Shown piece by piece: positions 1-5,619 of a stretch of DNA of 16,754 nt. The stretch is from positions 1-16,754 of the forward strand of contig JAFTCZ010000053.1 in assembly GCA_017454425.1 (NCBI GenBank), given 5' to 3'. Origin of the DNA: Clostridia bacterium. GTDB taxonomy: Bacteria; Bacillota_A; Clostridia; Christensenellales; UBA1242. Position 1 is the stretch's first letter; the number at the start of each line of letters is the position of its first letter. The notes under the pieces are model-generated. The model was not told the origin of the DNA and searched no databases. It saw only the letters and a program-made list of their open reading frames with translations. The translations under genes were made by a program, and so were the position numbers.

Positions 1-96
1 AAAATGTAAATCAGTTAAAATTTCAGATAATGTACTAGAATACTCTTTGTCCATTCTATCTACATGTTTTGAAAGTCTTTCAAAATCTTTATCCAT
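1..96 (-). CDS. Small hypothetical protein, C-terminus cut by the window edge
   Basis: The first 32 residues are visible, starting MDKDFERLSKHVDRMDKEYS. The visible part is hydrophilic and highly charged, with a heptad-like pattern that could form an amphipathic helix or short coiled coil; there is no signal peptide or membrane segment. The ATG is 2 nt after the stop of the preceding 37-aa gene and has a GGAG ribosome binding site, so it is probably translated in the same operon. I do not recognise the family. It is the fifth consecutive very small gene on this strand and should continue beyond the left edge, so its real length is unknown. Confidence 0.5.
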   Translation of the reverse strand, partial: MDKDFERLSKHVDRMDKEYSSTLSEILTDLHF

Positions 97-98
97 AA

Positions 99-212
99 CT
101 ACTCCTTTCCCAATAATAAATCTACAATAACAGCAAAACAACGAAAATTATCAACATCACTATTAGCTAAAGAAGAAGTAAAAAGAAAATCAACATCTTT
201 TTGAATATCCAT
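99..212 (-). CDS. 37-aa hypothetical protein
   Basis: A 37-residue reading frame beginning MDIQKDVDFLFTSSLANSDV and ending in a hydrophobic stretch followed by GKE. The start has a strong AAAGGAG ribosome binding site, and its stop lies 2 nt before the next ATG, so spacing and signals support translation. The family is not recognised. The length and the mix of acidic and hydrophobic residues do not suggest a membrane protein. Its place in a row of five small genes suggests an accessory or structural protein of a mobile element. It is too short for most automatic gene finders. Confidence 0.5.
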   Translation of the reverse strand: MDIQKDVDFLFTSSLANSDVDNFRCFAVIVDLLLGKE

Positions 213-218
213 AATTAA

Positions 219-392
219 TCACTCCTTTTTTTCGTAGTCTTCACTATCTATAACTGCTGACACATCAGGTCTATTCTTTTTGGCTTGCCTACGAGCCTTA
301 ATGTTCTGCACTATACCAATAACATTACGAACTATAAGATATACAAGCAAACCCAAAAGCAAAGAACCCAAAATTATACCAATAACACTCAT
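219..392 (-). CDS. 57-aa single-pass membrane protein
   Basis: It begins MSVIGIILGSLLLGLLVYLI: a hydrophobic helix over residues 2-21 or slightly beyond, then a basic stretch (KARRQAKK, about residues 32-39) and an acidic C-terminus. The positive-inside rule places the tail in the cytoplasm. The start codon overlaps the stop of the upstream gene (ATGA, 4 nt), which indicates translational coupling, and the stop is 6 nt before the next start. Size and topology resemble small capsid or assembly proteins of filamentous phages, but also holins and anonymous membrane microproteins, so no function is assigned. It has no cleavable signal peptide that I can see. Confidence 0.6.
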   Translation of the reverse strand: MSVIGIILGSLLLGLLVYLIVRNVIGIVQNIKARRQAKKNRPDVSAVIDSEDYEKKE

Positions 393-559
393 ATACTACC
401 CCCAAAATAGTTTTTCAAATTATCTTTTAATTCTTGTTGTTGTTTTTCCTTTTGTTTTTTAACTTGTATAATGGCAATCACCATTAATATACCTAAAATA
501 CAAGCAACTACAAACAAACTCAATAAACAAGCAAGAAAACAAGTAAGAAATAAACTCAT
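389..559 (-). CDS. 56-aa single-pass membrane protein
   Basis: It begins MSLFLTCFLACLLSLFVVAC, and the hydrophobic segment runs to about residue 31. A lysine- and glutamine-rich tail follows (KKQKEKQQQELKDNLKN, about residues 34-50), predicted cytoplasmic and probably helical. The ribosome binding site TAGGAG overlaps the stop of the 67-aa gene, and its own stop overlaps the next start by 4 nt. Three cysteines lie in the hydrophobic part. With the next gene it forms a pair of tiny membrane proteins, an arrangement seen in filamentous phage structural modules. That link is inferred from layout only; I see no sequence signature that proves it. Confidence 0.57.
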   Translation of the reverse strand: MSLFLTCFLACLLSLFVVACILGILMVIAIIQVKKQKEKQQQELKDNLKNYFGGSI

Positions 560-568
560 TACAAACTC

Positions 569-772
569 CTATTTAAGATTAATATCACCAATTGTATATG
601 GCACATCTTTTTGCACCAACTCGTACAAATCAGCTTCACGAATGTTGCACAAAGCAATAATAATTGCCTTATCATAAGTCAAAACTTGTTTGCGGTAACC
701 TAAATCTACCACCAAAGAGAAATAATCATTACCTTTTTTACTCTCTTTTCTCTCAATTGCTAAACTATACAT
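569..772 (-). CDS. 67-aa hypothetical protein, possible small single-stranded-DNA-binding protein
   Basis: A soluble 67-residue protein starting MYSLAIERKESKKGNDYFSL, followed by VVDLGYRKQVLTYDK. The alternating beta pattern with a KKGN turn and aromatic and basic residues could fit a small OB-fold such as the gene V type ssDNA-binding proteins of filamentous phages, but this is a resemblance by eye, not a family match. The ATG at 772 has an AAGGAG ribosome binding site 7 nt upstream. It is the first gene of the left-end cassette, 9 nt from the next one. A -10/-35 pair lies just upstream. Alternative: an anonymous plasmid or phage small protein. Confidence 0.6.
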   Translation of the reverse strand: MYSLAIERKESKKGNDYFSLVVDLGYRKQVLTYDKAIIIALCNIREADLYELVQKDVPYTIGDINLK

Positions 773-798
773 AAATAAACTCCTTGTAAATTTTTTTC

Positions 799-828
799 AT
801 AGTACAAAGACAATTTAATAAAACGCAA
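799..828 (-). promoter_or_regulatory. Candidate promoter of the small-gene cassette
   Basis: Read on the minus strand: -35 TTGCGT, an 18-nt spacer, then -10 TACTAT, giving a predicted transcript start near 791 and a short leader to the ATG at 772. The -35 box is imperfect, so the site is tentative. Confidence 0.3.
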
Positions 829-839
829 AAGACAAGTTT

Positions 840-1018
840 TGCGCATAATATGTACTAAAAATAGCATCTTTTATTACAATTTGATATTTAATAATCATTT
901 ATATATATTTATAACAAATTGCATAATAAATTGTATACCAAAAATAATTTAGTCTGTCTCATTGAACTTAATTTGTTAAAAGTGCATAGTAGTGGTGTGC
1001 ATAATATTCACTAATTAT
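840..1018. repeat. Pair of imperfect 23-bp direct repeats with a dif-like arm
   Basis: The copies are 840-862 and 996-1018 and agree at 18 of 23 positions. They share GCATAATAT followed after 2 nt by ACTAA. The first half (TGCGCATAA, and GGTGTGCATAA in the second copy) resembles the XerC-binding arm of E. coli dif (GGTGCGCATAA). The expected XerD arm 6 nt further on is not recognisable in either copy. The octamer GCATAATA also occurs once midway, at 921. These could be recombinase-binding or attachment sites, but AT-rich sequence makes chance similarity a real possibility. Confidence 0.35.
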
Positions 1019-1046
1019 CAAGTGCGCTGAGACAGAGTGCTTTTTT
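953..1046 (+). repeat. Long imperfect hairpin followed by a T-tract (structured element)
   Basis: TCTGTCTCA at 953-961 pairs perfectly with TGAGACAGA at 1028-1036. Further in, ACTT at 966-969 can pair with AAGT at 1020-1023, set symmetrically 4 nt inside the stem on each side. The interior contains a second hairpin, AGTGCATA at 981-988 with TATTCACT at 1005-1012 (7 of 8 pairs). Six T follow at 1041-1046. On the plus strand it could be a small structured RNA with an intrinsic terminator; as single-stranded DNA it could be a folded attachment site, packaging signal or origin. I do not recognise a known RNA family. Confidence 0.4.
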
Positions 1047-1102
1047 ATTATCCGGCCACTCACCTTTTGGTTTCACTGAATTTTGTGTAAGATAGAATAA
1101 AA

Positions 1103-1135
1103 TTGTTAAAATGTTCTAAAAGTATTTTACAACAA
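1103..1135. promoter_or_regulatory. Inverted repeat over the recombinase -35 box, possible operator
   Basis: TTGTTAAAAT (1103-1112) and ATTTTACAACAA (1124-1135) are inverted copies apart from a 2-nt insertion in the right arm. The right arm covers the -35 hexamer TTTACA at 1126-1131, so a protein bound here would block the promoter. No regulator is identified, and the sequence is not a LexA box. Confidence 0.3.
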
Positions 1136-1154
1136 AAGAATAATTTGTTATAAT
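1126..1154 (+). promoter_or_regulatory. Sigma-A type promoter of the recombinase gene
   Basis: -35 TTTACA at 1126-1131, a 17-nt spacer, and -10 TATAAT at 1149-1154. Predicted transcript start near 1161, about 22 nt before the ATG at 1183. Confidence 0.7.
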
Positions 1155-1182
1155 CATATTAATTAATTTGTGAGGTGTAAAT

Positions 1183-2238
1183 ATGTCAGAAAAATACTAT
1201 GACGAACAAAAGCTATCTACCACAGAAAAACAAAGAATACTTCGTTCGGAATTGCCTTACTTTTGCAGCGAGTTTTTTGTAGGAACACAAAATCAAACCA
1301 CTCCCCTAACACAACTTAACTATGCATATGACTTGCGCATTTTCTTTGATTTTTTGGTTAAGCAAATACCCGAATTTGCAGGAAAACGCGTTAAGCAATT
1401 TGACTTTATGGACCTTAACAATGTGACAGCAACACATATCGAGCAGTTTTTAGATTATCTTACCGCATACGAGTTTAATGGCAAAACCTACCAAAACAAC
1501 GAAAAGGCAAAGGCGCGCAAGTTGTCAACCGTTCGCTCATTCTTTAAGTACTTTTTCAGAAAAGGCAAAATTAATGCCAATGTCACAGAAAAGGTTGCTA
1601 TGCCAAAGCTTCACGAAAAAGCCATTGTTCATCTTGAGGCAGACGAAGTTGTCAATTTGTTAGATTTGGCAGAAACAGGCTATGCCCTCACCCCTACCCA
1701 ACAAGCCTTTCATGAGCACACCGATGCGCGTGATTTTGCAATAATAACGCTTCTTTTGGGTACGGGAATTCGTGTCAGTGAGTGTGTTGGGCTTGATGTC
1801 GAGGACATAGATTTTAACATCAATGGGTTTAAGATTGTAAGAAAAGGTGGAAATCAAGTTGTTTTGTATTTTGGTGACGAAGTTGCCAAAGCCCTAAAAA
1901 AATACCTTAAAGCTCGTTCTGAAATAAAAGATCTGCCCGAAAACGAGCATGCCCTATTCTTGTCTTTACAAAAAAGGCGTATATCAACCCGGGCTGTACA
2001 AAATTTGGTTAAAAAATATAGTTCTATCGCTACCCCACTTAAGAAAATCAGCCCTCACAAATTGCGCAGTACATATGGTACAAATTTGTACAAAGAAACA
2101 CAAGATATTTATGTTGTTGCTGATGTGCTTGGTCATAAAGACATCAATACAACAAAAAAGCATTATGCTGCAATGTCTGATGAAATTCGCCGAGCAGCAG
2201 CAAACAAGGTTAAATTAAGAGAAAATAACCAAAATTAG
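1183..2238 (+). CDS. Tyrosine recombinase (XerC/XerD-like integrase family), 351 aa
   Basis: DNA strand-exchange enzyme that cuts through a 3'-phosphotyrosine. The N-terminal core-binding domain covers about residues 20-135 and the catalytic domain about 150-335. The full catalytic set is visible: R197 (GTGIRVSE), K221 in the beta-hairpin, H292 and R295 (PHKLRSTYG), H318 (LGHKD) and nucleophile Y328 (KKHY). At 351 aa it is longer than typical XerC/XerD (about 300), with extra residues at the N-terminus and around 160-185. The start has an AGGTG ribosome binding site and a consensus promoter. It lies next to lexA on one side and the possible mobile element on the other. It could be the housekeeping chromosome-dimer resolvase or the element's integrase; lack of a typical phage-integrase N-terminus and linkage to core genes favour the former. 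Confidence 0.88.
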   Translation: MSEKYYDEQKLSTTEKQRILRSELPYFCSEFFVGTQNQTTPLTQLNYAYDLRIFFDFLVKQIPEFAGKRVKQFDFMDLNNVTATHIEQFLDYLTAYEFNGKTYQNNEKAKARKLSTVRSFFKYFFRKGKINANVTEKVAMPKLHEKAIVHLEADEVVNLLDLAETGYALTPTQQAFHEHTDARDFAIITLLLGTGIRVSECVGLDVEDIDFNINGFKIVRKGGNQVVLYFGDEVAKALKKYLKARSEIKDLPENEHALFLSLQKRRISTRAVQNLVKKYSSIATPLKKISPHKLRSTYGTNLYKETQDIYVVADVLGHKDINTTKKHYAAMSDEIRRAAANKVKLRENNQN

Positions 2239-2249
2239 AACAAAATATT

Positions 2250-2263
2250 CGAACAAATGTTTG
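2250..2263 (+). promoter_or_regulatory. LexA (SOS) box
   Basis: CGAACAAATGTTTG fits the Bacillus/Clostridium consensus CGAACRNRYGTTYG at every position. It overlaps the first three bases of the -35 hexamer of the lexA promoter, so LexA bound here should repress its own gene until RecA-stimulated self-cleavage. Confidence 0.9.
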
Positions 2264-2289
2264 ACAAACGGATAAAACAATGCTATAAT
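2261..2289 (+). promoter_or_regulatory. lexA promoter
   Basis: Consensus -35 TTGACA (2261-2266), a 17-nt spacer and consensus -10 TATAAT (2284-2289). Both boxes match perfectly, so the promoter should be strong when the overlapping SOS box is free. Confidence 0.88.
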
Positions 2290-2320
2290 CCTTATATAAA
2301 TTAATTTGGAGGTTACATTA

Positions 2321-2953
2321 ATGGCAAAAGCAATAGAAGAAAAAACCGCACGCTTGTATGATTATATCAAGCAATATCAAGCAGAAAAGGGCTTCCCTCC
2401 TTCAGTAAGAGAGATGTGTGTGGCAATGCATCTTAATTCGACATCTACTATCACATACTATCTCAATCATCTAGAAAAACAGGGGCTTATTCGTCGTGGC
2501 GCTTTCAAAAATCGCGCTATCGAAATAGTTAATCGTGCAATTCCTAGTGACAATATTCAAAATCTTGAGTTTATCCGCAGTTACATTCCCGTGCCAATTT
2601 TGGGTAAAATTACTGCAGGACAGCCTATTTTGGCGGTTGAAAATTATGAAGAAGTTTTTTATATGCCAGCAGGATTATTTAGGGGCGATGACCTATTTAT
2701 GTTAACCGTATCTGGTGAAAGCATGATAGAGGCTGGCATTATGGACGGTGACAAAGTTGTTATACACAAGCAAGATACTGCCGACAATGGTGAGATTGTT
2801 GCAGCATTAATTGATGACAGCGCAACAATCAAGCGCTTTTATAAAGAGCAAGGTCATTATCGACTGCAACCAGAAAACAGCACTATGTCCCCAATTATTG
2901 TAGACCATGTGACAATAATTGGCAAGGTAGTAGGCTTAATTCGCAATATGTAA
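2321..2953 (+). CDS. lexA: LexA SOS repressor (self-cleaving), 210 aa
   Basis: Transcriptional repressor of DNA-damage genes and a serine/lysine autoprotease. The N-terminal winged helix-turn-helix spans residues 1-70 (SVREMCVAMHLNSTSTITYY is the recognition region). The linker carries the cleavage site A99-G100 in KITAGQPILA. The C-terminal S24 peptidase domain has S134 (SGESM) and K171 (ATIKRF). Length is normal. The reading frame is open upstream to a TTG at 2306, but GGAGG at 2308-2312 lies 8 nt before ATG 2321, so that ATG is the start. A perfect LexA box in its promoter predicts autoregulation. It converges with miaA on a shared terminator. Confidence 0.97.
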   Translation: MAKAIEEKTARLYDYIKQYQAEKGFPPSVREMCVAMHLNSTSTITYYLNHLEKQGLIRRGAFKNRAIEIVNRAIPSDNIQNLEFIRSYIPVPILGKITAGQPILAVENYEEVFYMPAGLFRGDDLFMLTVSGESMIEAGIMDGDKVVIHKQDTADNGEIVAALIDDSATIKRFYKEQGHYRLQPENSTMSPIIVDHVTIIGKVVGLIRNM

Positions 2954-2954
2954 C

Positions 2955-2984
2955 AAAAAACGCATTTTAACCATGCGTTTTTTT
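2955..2984. terminator. Bidirectional intrinsic terminator between lexA and miaA
   Basis: AAAAAACGCAT (2955-2965) and ATGCGTTTTTT (2973-2983) form a perfect 11-bp stem with a 7-nt loop. The T-tract serves lexA on the plus strand and the A-tract serves miaA on the minus strand. The miaA stop codon (2967-2969) lies in the loop, so the last miaA sense codons form one arm of the hairpin. Confidence 0.85.
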
Positions 2985-3716
2985 GTATTCTTTATAAAAT
3001 TCTTCCAAATTTTTTAAGGCTTTATCTTTTTGTGTGTCAACATCTACCCATTCACAGTCCATGTGCCTAAACCATGTAACTTGTCTTTTTGCATAATTTC
3101 GAGAGTTTTTCTTTATGTCACTAATGGCTTGTTCTAATGAAATTTCATTATTCAAATATCTGCAAATTTCTTTATACCCTATTGCACGCATACATTGTGC
3201 ATCGTCTTTTACTCCCATTTCGTGAAGTGCTTTTACTTCATTTACAAGACCTTGCTTTATCATATTGTCTACTCTATCATTAATTGCTTGATACATTTTT
3301 GCCCTGTCACGACAAAGACAAATGTGTTTTAGATTGTACGGAGAGGCTTTTTTATTATCGTTTGCATCTTTTTCAAAGGAATATTGCTTTATTAAACTTT
3401 CAATATACAATCCTGTTCCACCCAAAACAACAGGCAAATTTCCTCTTTCCCAAACTTGTTTAATAATTTTTTGGGCGTCTTTTACATATTGATATGTGTT
3501 ATAGTTTTCAAAAGGAGACACAATATCAATCATGTGATGAGGGCAAACTTGGGCCTCCTCTTTTGTTAATTTTGATGTGCCAATATTCAAACCACGATAA
3601 ATCTGCATAGAATCGGCAGAAATTATTTCTATATTTAAGTTTTTAGCAAGTTCAAGCCCAAAAGATGTCTTTCCTACCCCTGTGCTACCACTTATTACAA
3701 GCAAATCACCTATCAT
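2967..3716 (-). CDS. miaA: tRNA dimethylallyltransferase MiaA, short form, 249 aa
   Basis: Transfers a dimethylallyl group from DMAPP to N6 of A37 in tRNAs that read UNN codons, giving i6A, the substrate of MiaB. Visible: P-loop GSTGVGKT (10-17), ISADSMQIYRGLNIGT (32-47) with catalytic D35, GGTGLYI (99-105), then RAIGYKE (177-183) and YAKRQVTWFR (208-217). Normal MiaA proteins have about 300-315 residues. Here the segment after LYIESLIK jumps over a short charged linker (about 111-125) to SPYNLKHICLCRDR, so the helical insertion domain with the conserved DP..A..I...D..R..RALE segment is missing. Overlaps mutL by 4 nt (ATGA). All other motifs are intact, so it may still be active. Confidence 0.93.
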   Translation of the reverse strand: MIGDLLVISGSTGVGKTSFGLELAKNLNIEIISADSMQIYRGLNIGTSKLTKEEAQVCPHHMIDIVSPFENYNTYQYVKDAQKIIKQVWERGNLPVVLGGTGLYIESLIKQYSFEKDANDNKKASPYNLKHICLCRDRAKMYQAINDRVDNMIKQGLVNEVKALHEMGVKDDAQCMRAIGYKEICRYLNNEISLEQAISDIKKNSRNYAKRQVTWFRHMDCEWVDVDTQKDKALKNLEEFYKEYKKTHG

Positions 3717-5617
3717 AATACCCTCTTAAACCATTTATCTATTTGATTGCGGGTTATCTCTACCACAAAAGGTCTGCCATGCGGACATTGCATAGTCATT
3801 TGTCCACTCGAAATTCTTTTAATAAGCACGACAAGCTCATCACGGTTAAGGTCATCTCCGCCTTTTACAGCATGTTTACAGGCATGTTGTGCCAGTTTAT
3901 CTTTTAATATATCTTCGGTCTTTAAGGTCAAAAATGTATTAAGTTCGGACAAAATTGAGTTAAAAAACAAACCAATATTAAGGTCAGCCAATGCTGCAGG
4001 AATGGTGCTTACCCTAAAGCTATTGTTGCCAAAAGGCTCTATTTCAAAGCCCAAATCATTAAGTACTTGCAAATTTTTGTTGATAAATTCGCTTTCACTC
4101 GAGTTAACATCAAGCACAAAAGGAAGCATTAAGCCTTGTTTTTTTACTTCATTTTTTTGAACAGCTTGCACCAAGTTGTCATACAACAATCTTTCGTGCG
4201 CTGCGTGTTGGTCAATTAAATACATTTTGTCATCAACTTCAACAATAACAAAAGTATTAAATACCTTCCCTATTACCTTTAAGGATAGTGCGGTGTCATC
4301 AATTAAGTCTTCTTGGGTTAATATTTGTTGTTGTACAGGTTTTGGCTCGAAGGCTTTTGGTGTTTCTTCTTGTGTTGATGTATTAAAAAATGAAGTTGTT
4401 TGCAGTTTTTCTATTAAAATCTCGCCTGGTTGATAGCTTTGGTCATGCAAAGCCTCATCTTTATTGTCATTAGGGTTTTTGACTGCTTGTTTTAATTCAT
4501 CTAAAAATTGGTTGAATTCCGCTTTTGCAGTAGATGGTTGCAAAACATCTGCCGTTGTCATGTGTGGCGCGTTATTTGAAGGAGTGTTAAAACTTGACCC
4601 ATTAAAGTCATCATCAGCTTTTGCTGCCAAAAAAGTTTTAATTGCATTATTTATGGCATTATACATAACACCAAAGATGTGTTGTGCGTTTGCAAATCTA
4701 ACTTCCATCTTATTTGGGTGAACATTTACATCTAAATCTTGCACAGGCATGTCTAAAAATAGCACATAAAATGGGAATGATTGTTTTAACATATATGGCT
4801 CGAAGGCACGGCTTATTGCTTGGCTAACAAGATAATCTGTGACATATCTTTTATTGATAACAAGAGTTTGATAAGTACGATTTGGCTTAAAATAATTTGT
4901 TTTACTAACAAAACCATATACACAGTAGCCATCATCTGTCTTATAATCAACAGGAATAATGTTTGTTACTGTATTTTTGCCATATACTGCAAAAATTGCA
5001 TCATTAAGGCCTGTTCCTTGACTGTTAAAAATGACCACATCGTCTGCAACATATTTAATGGCAACATTAGGGTTTGCAAGAATAAGTCGAGTTAATAATG
5101 AAGTGATTTCACCCTCTTCTTGCTTTGGCTTTTTTAAGAACTTTGCCCTTACCGGAACATTAAAAAACAAATCTTGTACTGTCACGCGTGTTCCTGTTGT
5201 TGTGCCAATTTCGCCACTATCAACAACTTCTCCGCCCTGAATATTTATATAATTGCCAACAACATCATCTTTTGTTTTTGTTGTTATGTTTAATTTTGAA
5301 ACTGCACTAATAGATGCCAAAGCCTCACCCCTAAACCCTAGGGTGTTAATGTTGTTTAGGTCTTCGGCAACCTTAATTTTACTAGTTGTGTGTGGCATAT
5401 ATGCAATCATCAAATCTTCTTTTGCCATGCCAACACCATTGTCACTAACAACAATTTTTGAAATGCCACCTAAGCTTACCTCAATATCAATTTTTGTAGC
5501 ACCTGCATCAATTGCGTTTTCTATCAATTCTTTTACAATTGATTTTGGGCGCTCAACTACTTCTCCTGCCGCAATTTTATTAAAAACGGCTGGTTTTAAT
5601 ATGTTGATTTTTGACAT
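3713..5617 (-). CDS. mutL: DNA mismatch repair protein MutL, endonuclease type, 634 aa
   Basis: Mismatch repair ATPase that links MutS to strand incision. The N-terminal GHKL ATPase has E33/N34 (ELIENAIDAGA), SDNGVGM (58-64) and LGFRGEA (93-99). The region of about 335-440 is a low-complexity, Asn/Gln/Thr-rich linker. The C-terminal dimerisation and nuclease domain carries DQHAAHERLLYD (469-480), ACKHAVK (579-585) and CPHGRP (611-616). H471, E475, C611 and H613 match the zinc-site residues of Bacillus-type MutL, so it should nick DNA itself, as expected where MutH is absent. The last position of the DQHA motif is D480 rather than the usual Glu. Starts 2 nt after mutS with a weak ribosome binding site, so translation is probably coupled. 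Confidence 0.97.
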   Translation of the reverse strand: MSKINILKPAVFNKIAAGEVVERPKSIVKELIENAIDAGATKIDIEVSLGGISKIVVSDNGVGMAKEDLMIAYMPHTTSKIKVAEDLNNINTLGFRGEALASISAVSKLNITTKTKDDVVGNYINIQGGEVVDSGEIGTTTGTRVTVQDLFFNVPVRAKFLKKPKQEEGEITSLLTRLILANPNVAIKYVADDVVIFNSQGTGLNDAIFAVYGKNTVTNIIPVDYKTDDGYCVYGFVSKTNYFKPNRTYQTLVINKRYVTDYLVSQAISRAFEPYMLKQSFPFYVLFLDMPVQDLDVNVHPNKMEVRFANAQHIFGVMYNAINNAIKTFLAAKADDDFNGSSFNTPSNNAPHMTTADVLQPSTAKAEFNQFLDELKQAVKNPNDNKDEALHDQSYQPGEILIEKLQTTSFFNTSTQEETPKAFEPKPVQQQILTQEDLIDDTALSLKVIGKVFNTFVIVEVDDKMYLIDQHAAHERLLYDNLVQAVQKNEVKKQGLMLPFVLDVNSSESEFINKNLQVLNDLGFEIEPFGNNSFRVSTIPAALADLNIGLFFNSILSELNTFLTLKTEDILKDKLAQHACKHAVKGGDDLNRDELVVLIKRISSGQMTMQCPHGRPFVVEITRNQIDKWFKRVL

Positions 5618-5619
5618 CT

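Larger units (their letters stand above)
773..1182. other. 410-bp gene-free region between the small-gene cassette and the recombinase gene
   Basis: Very AT-rich and without a convincing reading frame. It separates two divergent transcription units. From left to right it holds the leader and candidate promoter of the minus-strand cassette, two imperfect direct repeats with a dif-like arm, a long inverted repeat closed by a 9-bp stem and followed by six T, and an inverted repeat overlapping a consensus promoter for the recombinase. This density of repeats suggests an attachment or replication site of a mobile element, or a structured RNA, rather than a plain spacer. Confidence 0.6.

Noticed and set aside
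280..677. Plus-strand frames of 60 and 68 codons (280-462 and 471-677)
   Set aside because: They lie antisense to the small minus-strand genes, which have ribosome binding sites and coherent operon spacing. The plus-strand frames have neither.
843..1006. GCATAATA three times at exact 78-bp spacing, considered as a tandem repeat or CRISPR-like array
   Set aside because: The 78-bp units are not similar outside the octamer, so this is not a tandem repeat or CRISPR array. The regular spacing is kept only as a side note to the direct-repeat finding.
1035..1061. GAGTG/CACTC inverted repeat with a 17-nt loop
   Set aside because: Only 5 bp and not backed by a T-tract on the correct side; likely chance.
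1478..2218. Alternative-frame readings of 61 and 89 codons within the recombinase gene
   Set aside because: They overlap the catalytic domain of a complete recombinase and have no ribosome binding sites.
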